Below, one piece after another: positions 56,229 through 64,000 of a stretch of DNA of 64,000 nt; the stretch's first letter is position 1; each line of letters begins with the position of its first letter. The stretch is taken from assembly GCA_016490735.1 (NCBI GenBank), contig JAEMWC010000003.1, positions 1,567,001-1,631,000 on the forward strand, written 5' to 3'. A model generated the notes under the pieces. That model was given only the letters and a program-made list of their open reading frames with translations, had not been told where the DNA came from and made no database searches. Made by a program: the position numbers and the translations under genes. This DNA comes from Pachyseris speciosa. Its lineage: Eukaryota > Cnidaria > Anthozoa > Scleractinia > Pachyseridae.

Positions 56229-56750
56229 TTAAATTATTATCAACTCAAAGTAAAGTTTTTGTCCGCGAAAATCAAACAGTTTTTCATTTTCATCTTTGAC
56301 TGAAAGCGTCACACTGTGCACATGTTTGCTTGTCGAAGCGGCACGAAATGCTTGCTGTTCGGGCGCACGATAGTTGATTTTTTCGAAAGCCTTTCCCACA
56401 ATGTCAAACTTGGCAAGTAGGTTTGATTTTTCCGCATTCAACAAATTTTCGTCCCGGTCGACCAAATCGCAGTACCCAAAGAAAACACTGGGCACGTTGA
56501 ACTTTGAAATGAATTTGTCCGTCTCAAAGCGCCAGGGGACGTCAAGAAAATCTTGCAGTTTTTGGGAAAACTGAAGTTTTTTGCTTTCAGGGTTTTTGAT
56601 CGCCACAGCGCCGGTGGGGCTGTTCACCTCGGCGGTTACTTTGGAGTTGAGTTCTGTAAAAATAGAATTAAGTGTTTTTTGCCAGAGCTTTGGGAGTGTA
56701 ATGCTCAGGAGGAAACCCTTTTTTTGTGGACACAATTTGATTATGGGCAT
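56229..56750 (-). CDS. Polinton-like element ORF, 173 aa, unknown
   Basis: An intact minus-strand ORF beginning MPIIKLCPQKKG. The middle is beta-strand-like, with VPSVFFGYCDLVDRDE, and the C-terminus is LYFELIII. It has no recognised domain. Length and position between other element ORFs suggest a minor structural or accessory protein (inference). It is the longest unbroken frame retained by the element among its left-half genes. Confidence 0.5.
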   Translation of the reverse strand: MPIIKLCPQKKGFLLSITLPKLWQKTLNSIFTELNSKVTAEVNSPTGAVAIKNPESKKLQFSQKLQDFLDVPWRFETDKFISKFNVPSVFFGYCDLVDRDENLLNAEKSNLLAKFDIVGKAFEKINYRAPEQQAFRAASTSKHVHSVTLSVKDENEKLFDFRGQKLYFELIII

Positions 56751-56955
56751 TTAACAACCAAATTCTCTCAGCATGTCACATCAAGCCACGAATTATAAAG
56801 CGAGCAGGAAATAAGCCGGACATAATTGGCCTTTGAAACCGGCCGGTCGAAAAAAACGATGCAGAGGTTTTCAATTGTGTCAATCGTGATCACAACCATT
56901 GTATTTTAAGCTAACATAAACAATTAATTAAAAATATTGCCTTGTTTTATAAGCG

Positions 56956-58595
56956 ATGGCCAATCTCTTGGAGTGGATGCGAACACCGGAGGCCGTCCAA
57001 ATTGCAAAATTAAAAACGCGCAAAACAAGGCCTGGGGACCTTTCTAGCAAGATACCCAAATGCCGACAAGAGCAAATTTGTCGCCAATGTTGATTTTACA
57101 GCGGACCACAACGCAACAGCAGAAATTATGTTCAAGGCAGGACCAGGTTATCTAAAAAGCGTATTCGGTTCAGACAGCAAATATTGGTCTCAAGCGATGA
57201 AACAGGCTCTGGGATTAAATGCTCTCCCCCCCAACCACTGCCACTGGGACTAATTACAAAGGTGGGTTTCCATTCCAGCTTTCCGCCGTTCCGGGGCGCC
57301 CGCCGTAGACAATCGCAGCGGTCGATTTTTCAGAAAACATTCAATCGCACGTTTGCGAAAAGCTGAACAATTTGCAAAAAATTTACATCACACCCACAGA
57401 CTTTTTCACAACACAGTACAGGCAGATTTTTAAAGACACACGGATTACTTTCAGAACATCAAAAGTTGCCAGAAAATGGCTTGTCGGACCACATATGGCG
57501 TTTTGGCCCCGACAGCTGAACTTTGCACTTTGATGTGCAACAACAGGCTGCGTGGTTTCAAGAGAGATTTTGAACGGCGACGTTTTGGGTAATGCTCTAG
57601 GAGCAAACCAGCTCCGCTCCTTTTATCTCTTTTATGTTTATTTCACAACAAGGCGAATTCTTTTCGAGATGGGTGGAATTCAGAGCATAAGCTCTCCGCC
57701 CGACGGCCCCATTTTCAATCAAAAAGACAACAAATACGACAAGGCTTCTTTCAGAAGGCTTTGCGCAGAATTCGGCGTCGATCCGATTTCAGACTTTCGT
57801 TGCAACCGTGGCCGAAACCACGGCCTCGGCTACGTGTTCATTCTCTACGACGACGGAGACTTTGCGAAAAAGCTCTGACAGTACCCGACACCTTTTTCCA
57901 ACCCATCGAATCAAAGGTTTGCAGACGAGTGGGGCACAGACGATACCGGCAACAAGCTTCATTACATCAGAAACGACCAGGGCACGGACAAACAGTTTGA
58001 GTATTTTGTGCTAGATGCCGCACATGGGCTCACTCAGGCTGGCCTGGCGCGTCTAAACCAGTCAGTAGAGGCTTTTGTATACTGCATTCTTGGAGCGCAG
58101 GTAAACGTTAGAAGCAGCATTCTGGGAAATGGCTGGCGAGCCAAGGAGGCGCAAAGAGAATTCCTTGTTCTTCTGGAGGACGCGATCAGAACACCAGACA
58201 TTTCAAGGAGCGTCCAGCGCTATCAGCTGGCGGTGGACGAGGCAAAGGTTCGTTTGGACCTTGCAGTGGCGCCGGGGACCTTGCTGATGCCGTCGCGGAT
58301 GGTACTGAACACAGGAAGCGTGGTGGGCTACAACCACAAGCTCAAGCAAGCCGGGCCGGGGATGAAACTCGGCGTAAACAATGATGTGAACCAGGGCACA
58401 AAAAAATCTGCCCTTCACTTGATGGCGGGCGGGCCTTCAAAGGTCAATCCCCCAAACAGCCATCCTTCAAACCCAATCCTCAAGGCAGCGGTTCCAGCAA
58501 AAAAGACTGAACCACAAATTCCAATTCCACAGGCCCAGCCTCAGGCCCAACCCCAGGCAAATGTGGGCGGCCGGTTCAGGAAACGAGTCTCATGA
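56956..58595 (+). pseudogene. Large element ORF (about 540 codons when intact), frame-broken
   Basis: Starts MANLLEWMRTPEA at 56956. The frame is lost near 57,030, 57,235, 57,545 and 57,880 and recovers for the final 195 codons (58008-58595). The C-terminal section has many Pro/Gln/Ala residues and ends GGRFRKRVS, resembling a flexible tail. Its role is unknown; a virion component is possible. Just downstream (58597-58662) a 21-residue hydrophobic frame, IIVAVGAVVIAGVLFFSL, lacks an ATG and may be a relic of a tiny membrane peptide. Confidence 0.55.
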
Positions 58596-58676
58596 TGTGA
58601 ACAAAATAATTGTTGCGGTCGGGGCTGTTGTAATTGCTGGCGTGCTATTCTTTTCACTCTAGGGGAGCCGCCGCAA

Positions 58677-60006
58677 CTAGCGGTTTTTCTTGATGGACCT
58701 CTGCATCAGAAAGGCCACAACAGCCAAAATCAACAGCCAGGTGTGCTCAGCCACAAAACCGATGGCCTGGCCGGCAGTTTTGAAAAGGAAAGAAACGATC
58801 GAGCCGAGCAGGCCGGGCAGAAGCGAAGCTGTTTATTTTGCCGATCTCTCTCTGCCCGTTTCCCAATCCTTTCCCGAGGGCTTTCAAAGAGTTGGTAATG
58901 GCGCCAATGACAGTACCAATTGTGACGCCGGCCGCGAGAACGATCGCTGTAACGGTCACGCCGTATTTTTTGAACATTTCTTTGATCTTCTCTCGAAGAG
59001 GCTTCTCTCGTTCAATCGCCTCAATCTGTATTGTTAACGGTCCGATCTCTTCTTCACGCTGTGCTACCCGGGCTTCTGCCGCATTTTTTTCGGAAGATGA
59101 GGCATTTTCATCGTTGATAATCACTCTGTCTTCCTCATTTTGGCGCTCCAGTTCTGCTTTTCGTGCTTTCAGTTCGTTGAGAGCTTCTCTTTCAATTTTT
59201 TTCTTGAAGTTCCGTTATGGTTTGATTCAATTTGGCATTTTCTTCTGTGAGTTTCCGAATGTCTTCTTTCAATTTTGGCGCCTGTTGTGCTGCTTTGCTG
59301 GTTTCTTCCAGTTGCTTTCTTTTTACTTGATGTTTTTTTTTCAAGAGCTTTTTTCTGGTTTTTCTTCCGTATCCAAATTACCATGTTTTTCTTCAAGAGC
59401 GTCCTTCCGTTCATCAATTTGCCTCATTTGGTTTCTGATTTTATCCATATCATCTGTGACTTTTTCATGCTCATCTGCCATAGATACAGTTTGTTCCAGT
59501 TGTTTTTCTTTTTCTTTTTGTTGTTCAACTTCTGCGCGCATTTCATAAATTGACTTTCCGATGGCAGTTTTTATTTCTTTCGTAAGTTTAGGATTCAGCT
59601 GTTGTTCACGCGTACCCCTTTTTGTTGTAAACAGGTCGTATGACTTTTTACCAACGCCAAACATTTTAACTCGAAGCTTTCCATTTGGGCCGTGAGATAC
59701 TTCAAGATCGGTTGCACTTAGGTTTGGAAATACATTTTTTGCAGAAATCCAAGCAAGTTCACTCGAGACTTGCGCGCCGCCGAAAGATGTCTCATCAAGA
59801 GATGTGTCTGGCAGCCCGCTTTGTTCATGCGGCAACCTTGACAACCTTGGCAACTCAATCTTTTCGCCATCATGAAATGGTGTGGATGCCGAGCCCGGAA
59901 TGAAAGGATTTGTTTCGTCTTGGTTTTCTTTATAGTCATCGCCGTCGTCACCATGCCGCGATACAGAATCATAACCAGGGTTTTCAAAGCCCCCTCCTTC
60001 CATCAT
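58677..60006 (-). pseudogene. Element membrane/coiled-coil protein gene, frame-broken
   Basis: Minus strand from ATG 60006 to TAG 58677-58679. In order it has an acidic Pro/Ser-rich N-terminus with DETNPFIPGSAS, a central KKSYDLFTTKRGTREQQLNP segment, a long Glu/Lys/Gln coiled coil (about 59,150-59,560), and a C-terminal hydrophobic part VTAIVLAAGVTIGTVIGAI. Another hydrophobic stretch near 58,700-58,760 is in a shifted frame. Frame breaks lie near 59,400, 59,130 and 58,830. A membrane-anchored virion or envelope-like protein is possible, but this is inference. Confidence 0.5.
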
Positions 60007-60069
60007 TGCGTATTAATATTTCCTCAAATTTATTTTCAATTGAACTTTTTGAATTTGCTGGTTATAATC

Positions 60070-60620
60070 ATGGCCGCTGCGCAAGCAAACCTTTGGCCAA
60101 CACACCAAGAAAAAAATGCCGGCGCGATGAAAGCCGAGCGCGCAGTCAAGCGCATCACCTTTAATCCAAGCAAAGCCAACCTCGGAGAGACGCTGTCTGT
60201 TTCTGTGCCCAAGCTGAATGAGCACGAAGTTCTCGTGCGCGGCTCGCTCGCGCTTGTTTTCAACATTGACCTGGCTGGAGGGCACGCCAACAACTTCCTC
60301 GTGCAAAACGTCCCGCGCGCGCTGATCGGCAAGATGGTTGTTAAGTACGCGGGGACCACACTGCAGGAAACAGTGGCGTATCTGGCAAGACCTTTTCCTC
60401 TCACATGAGGAGCAGGACAACATGCTGCTCGAGGGCATTCAGAGCGAGGACCTTAACAAGATCCGCTCAGGTGCTGGAGACAAGAAAATCACCGGCGTAG
60501 ATTTGGAAGAGAAGCCGGAAAAGGTTTTCGGGAAAAAATACCGAATGAGGCTTGACCACCAGGTCCTGACCGACCACGGAGTCTTTTATGGCCAAGCTCT
60601 TTACAATCGACCTCAGTTCC
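60070..60620 (+). pseudogene. Probable major capsid protein fragment (5' part)
   Basis: Starts MAAAQANLWPTHQ at 60070 after an AT-rich leader. The text FNIDLAGGHANNFLVQNVPR and the following ~100 residues resemble the N-terminal jelly-roll region of Polinton-type capsid proteins (F54H12.2-like in invertebrates; recognised by eye, moderate certainty). The frame breaks near 60,385. Homology ends near 60,620, where inverted polymerase sequence begins, so the second half of the capsid gene is deleted. Confidence 0.55.
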
Positions 60621-62940
60621 TCCAGGCACTCAAGGTCGACCTCAAGAATAAAACCTTTTTTTCCCGTTTTCTTCTATCTCAAGAATTTCTTTCTCTGAGG
60701 GGCTCCAGCTGTTTCACTTGAAGTTTCCGACGGGGAGAGCTTTGCTCATTGCCCAACCGTACAGGTTATTTACGTCGAAATCCATAATAAACGTTTTTGG
60801 TTTGGAACAAGTGGGTTGTTTGCCTTGGCGTGCCTCTTGCTGACCATCGAAATCCCATCCCGCATCCCTCTCTCCACAAAGAGATGCATGTCGATGTCAG
60901 TCAAGAACTCCAGCTCGATTCCCGTCTTTTTAAAGAGCGTAACCCACGACAGGCCAGGTGACGTGTAATAATGTGCAGGATCAAGCCCGTACCTAGTTTG
61001 GCACAGATCTCGGAAGTTTTCGAAAACATCTGCCAAAGGAGCGACGTCTGTTTTAACGTAAAGATCGTGGTATTCGCCAAGTGTTTTGCATCCAAATGTT
61101 TCCCAAACTTGCGCGTGCTCGTAGTCTTCGGCCGATATGTGCTCGCCGGATAAATTGCTAAAGAAGCTTTTTTTGGTTGAAAGGCTTGTTTCCTCAAACC
61201 TTTCCCACGAGTCCATGTACTCATATGGGTAAATCCTTCTTTTGTAAAGAAGCTCGAGGCTGTCTGTGTTTCCTTGCATGCTTTCCACAAGCTTTTTCGT
61301 TATTTTTAGTTCCTCTTTGGGTGTTGCTTTTACAAGTGCGTCTAGGCTTGAAAGCAGAAATGCACTGCTGTCTATAAAACGCAAGAGAATGAAATGTATT
61401 TTTCCATGTTTTCCATGTCATCCTTCTGTTTTTGACATAGCTTGCATCGGGTGGTGTGCGTCGTAGCCCCTCAAATTGTGAAACACAACTGGTATCGGAA
61501 TTGTTTTTGGGTTTATACGCAACGTTTTGTTACACACATCATGAGCGGCCCCGCAGAAGCTGCCGGAAATGTGGAAATGATCTCTTACTGCATCCCTGAA
61601 GTTTTCGCGAAGCAGTGCTGTTCAGCAGAAAAGGCCTTCTTCTTGATTTTTCTCAATCCATTTGTCAATTTGATCCTTTTCTTTTCTTTGCGCTTTGGGG
61701 CCAATAAACTTTATTTTTTTGAAAGCTTGGTAAGAGCACCCTCTGTGGCTTTGCCCGCAATACTTGCCTGTGTCACAATCCCACACAGCCAATGAATCCA
61801 AAAACTCTGGTTTTATAAGGCTTTCATTGCAAATGTGACAATTTTCTGTGATTTTGAAATTCCGTCAATCGCGTCTTGTCATTATAAGTGGTGCTCTTTT
61901 TTCCAAGCTTTCTCGCAGTTTTTTTCTAATTTCAAGGTTCTTTCAATAAACTCTTCCACCGCGTTTTTCTCGCCGTCACAATCTTGTCTTTACTTACCAA
62001 CTGGGCTGCTTTGGCCATCGGATCTTACAAATGTTGCAGAAAACCCACAAGCTTTGTGTTTGTCTGTTTTTTCTGTGCAGTCTGTTTTTTGACGTTGACT
62101 CTCAGGAATATTTTCAATGATAGCCTCAAAATCAGCGTAAATAACAAATGAAACTTTTATTTGTTTGTTAAAGTTTTCAAACTTCAGTGTGTTTTTGCCT
62201 TTTTCAGGCATTTCAACTCGTGTTGGAGTTCCGTTAACTCCAATGCAATGTTCTTTGTGCTTTGCAAGAATTTTTTCTGTTGTAAACCCAATCAAACACA
62301 TTTTACAAAAGTTTTTTCTATCCCTGTGTTTTGTCTCGTCATAAAGCAGAGCTGACAACCTCTTAACGAAGCAATAATGAGAATTTTCACCTTCATGCAT
62401 TAAGAATCATCAAACTAATTCTTTCAATGCTTTTTTCTTTTGTACTAAAAACGTTAATGGCAAGGTTGGTGTTTTGATTCTCAAGCTTGTTGATTTGTTT
62501 CAACGGTATGGGAAAATCAGTGCAATTTCAGTTGATGCGATCGTTTTTTGGATATTTGCTTGATCTTTGTGGGTCTTTTTGCACGGGAAACAAAGCCGCT
62601 CTCAAGGCCCATTTCAAACATTCGTTGTCTCTGTTTTGCACATTGACGATCGCCTTGTTGTTTGCTAGTTTCTTTGGAAGGGTTATCAAAGTTCCTCCTC
62701 TCTTGCAACGTTTGCATACGCAAGTGAGATTGTATCAACAGCCCATCCGGATCCTCTCTCTGACCAGTTTTCTATTTCGCCACGAATTTGGTCAATAAAT
62801 TCATTAAATCTTTCGCTGAAGGTTTGTTCAAGATTTTCTTGTTTGAAAACGTGTGGTTCTTCTTTGAAATAGTGTCTTTGTTTTTCTTCTTTCATTTGTC
62901 CCTCTTCATTTTGTCTTTCACGTGTGAAATAAACCTGCAA
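60620..62940 (-). pseudogene. Protein-primed DNA polymerase B remnant
   Basis: Minus strand. In order it has an N-terminal RGSGWAVDTISLAYA block (62,686-62,940), a frame-shifted section including NVQNRD-type text (62,500-62,740), the exonuclease motif YADFEAII (about 62,120), and the YPYEYMDSWERF and GCKTLGEYHDLY blocks (60,900-61,250). DPAHYYTSPGL follows, then the polymerase motif-A region NNLYGWAM (about 60,750, in a shifted frame). These are characteristic of Polinton/Maverick pPolB. Everything C-terminal of motif A, including the YxDTD-type catalytic motif, is missing. Multiple frame breaks make it inactive. Confidence 0.85.
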
Positions 62941-62998
62941 TCCGAAACTTGCTTTAACCCCCCCCCCCAGGTTATCAAATTTCGCTTTTCAGAACATC

Positions 62999-63280
62999 CT
63001 AGGCTTCTCTTTTCATTGTTCTTTGGGTGAAATTGATAATATATCTTCGATTAATATTTTCAGGGTCCGCGTCCATCCTCCAAACGCGAAGCCAGTCATT
63101 GAAATTTGTTTGCGTGACGTGAAACTCATCCCACCGCGGGGCGGGAGGGGCGTTGTTTCCCCCCGCCGGGACGGCTGGGCCGTAAAACTCGTTGAGGACG
63201 TCATCCTCAATACGTGCAGCGGCCATTCCTTTGTGTACCCTTTGCTCCCTTTTCTTTAATAGACCGAATTTTTGGCACAC
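62999..63280 (-). CDS. Right-end ORF of the Polinton-like element, shares its N-terminus with the left-end ORF
   Basis: Minus strand; the start is probably the internal MAAARIEDD at about 63,223, with an upstream ATG at 63280. The first about 15-30 residues are encoded by the terminal inverted repeat and match the left-end ORF. The remainder (PRWDEFHVTQTNFNDWLRVW) is unique. It lies 5' of the polymerase remnant on the same strand with a 58-bp gap, so it may be a small N-terminal piece or a separate leader ORF. The function is unknown. Confidence 0.4.
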   Translation of the reverse strand: MCQKFGLLKKREQRVHKGMAAARIEDDVLNEFYGPAVPAGGNNAPPAPRWDEFHVTQTNFNDWLRVWRMDADPENINRRYIINFTQRTMKREA

Positions 63281-63671
63281 TTTACTGGTGTGGTTGGCGC
63301 ACTATTTAGAGATAAAAATTTTTATGAAAAGATAATGAAAAATCTTTACTGTTTGAAGGCGAAAAAACAAACTCCGAATGTTCAGCATACCATTGAGTAT
63401 ATGGTTGCCAAAAATGAAAAGGAATATGTAAAGGCGCGATACGAGTCTTGTGGAAGAATAAAACTTGCTTCACTTAAGAAGGGGACACACACACACACAC
63501 AAATGGGGCGTTCTGGCGCAACGCTCTCAATAAGAAGTATTTCCGACTTTTAAGCCTTTTTGCGTATGTTCATGTGGGCTTGTCCTTATGAACATACGAA
63601 AAAAAGCCTTAAAAGTCGAAAATACTTCTTACTGAGTCGCGTTGCGCCAGAAACCCCATTTTTTTGTGTGT
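63182..63671 (-). repeat. Right terminal inverted repeat of the Polinton-like element
   Basis: Inverted counterpart of the left repeat with scattered substitutions. The (GT)n run is short here, which explains the roughly 33-bp length difference. The nested palindrome is at 63515-63648. Confidence 0.8.
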
Positions 63672-64000
63672 CCTTTTTAACCAATCCCATGACTAAGGGT
63701 GCGTTTCTTTGGGAAAATCCTAGATTGGATTATTGATCCAAGATCATATGGATTCATGGCGACCAAAGAAAGGAAAAATCCACTTTCGGATTCTTTTTAT
63801 TTTCCTGTCATCACACCAGTATTGTCCTGCATATTGAAGATATCAAAAGCGTCCGTTACAACAAAAGTAAAGTTAAGAAATATAATATTTTTTACTTTCC
63901 GTAAAATTATGAAATTACAAAATTACTGCGATTTGCGTTTGAAATCAATTTCAGTCGTCCAGGATTTATATAATTTGTACTGCAGCGAAGCTTTTCTAAT
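63672..64000. other. Right flank of the Polinton-like element
   Basis: No supported gene. GGGTGCGTTTCTTTGGG at about 63,698 and its near-inverse CCAAAGAAAGG at 63,763 look like the ends of a small, roughly 70-80 bp foldback element. Confidence 0.35.

Larger units (their letters stand above)
53571..63671. mobile_element. Decayed Polinton/Maverick-like (virus-like) element
   Basis: A 10.1-kb unit bounded by inverted ACACACACAAAAAATGGGG / CCCCATTTTTTTGTGTGT ends. CCTTT abuts both sides (53566-53570 and 63672-63676), a possible 5-6 bp target duplication. It encodes a protein-primed B-type DNA polymerase remnant and a probable capsid protein fragment, plus conserved-looking ORFs of unknown role. 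I found no retroviral-type integrase, packaging ATPase or cysteine protease, which full Polintons carry. Frameshifts in every larger gene and a central fusion mark it as a dead deletion derivative. Confidence 0.8.

Noticed and set aside
58838..59548. 236-codon plus-strand ORF rich in Ser and Phe
   Set aside because: It is the antisense shadow of the minus-strand coiled-coil membrane protein gene; its Ser/Phe richness mirrors Glu/Lys codons.

Overview
This window looks like nuclear DNA of an animal, most likely an anthozoan cnidarian such as a stony coral (inference). It is AT-rich. Its genes have GT-AG introns, and it is full of short foldback (MITE-like) elements, tRNA-headed SINEs, Penelope-like and Ty3/gypsy debris, a Crypton-like recombinase fragment and a Polinton/Maverick-type virus-like element. 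Nothing bacterial is visible.

Region 1 (1-21,030) is a tandem segmental array with a period of about 7.7 kb. Each unit carries an intronless minus-strand gene for a 272-residue multi-pass membrane protein of unknown function (here M1, M2, M3: 1090-1908, 8753-9571, 16451-17269). A diverged paralogue, P, faces the opposite way. P is intact only beside M3 (17778-18542). In units 1 and 2 it is cut off after about 24 codons by one shared deletion. Diagnostic substitutions show that M2 is a recombinant of M3-type and M1-type sequence, the mark of unequal crossing-over inside the gene. The units also carry a 33-bp minisatellite, a SINE and three kinds of MITE.

Region 2 (21,030-33,990) has few genes. 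It holds a large inverted duplication of an unrecognised acidic-protein gene, with a SINE inside one arm (23,713-25,141). It also holds simple repeats, a strong hairpin (31,334-31,501), and a gypsy integrase relic split by a G/C-capped MITE.

Region 3 (34,042-41,146) is a seven-exon excitatory amino-acid transporter (SLC1) gene on the plus strand. It has three single-base frame breaks and a MITE inside exon 2. The target-site duplication of that MITE could provide a replacement splice acceptor.

Region 4 (41,979-49,130) contains a 1.8-kb direct duplication, two Crypton-like first exons (one enclosed between terminal inverted repeats), Penelope-like 3' ends with hammerhead-ribozyme-like cores, several foldback elements and a 350-bp GATAAC-type repeat.

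Region 5 (49,214-52,928) holds at least three exons of a nucleoside phosphorylase / MTA-SAH nucleosidase-fold gene whose 3' end is not seen. Region 6 (53,571-63,671) is a decayed 10.1-kb Polinton-like element with about 0.5-kb inverted repeats. It retains a probable capsid-gene 5' half and a protein-primed DNA polymerase B remnant, joined tail to tail by an internal deletion, plus several element-specific ORFs. All of its larger genes are frame-broken. All functional calls rest on reading the sequence; no database search was run.
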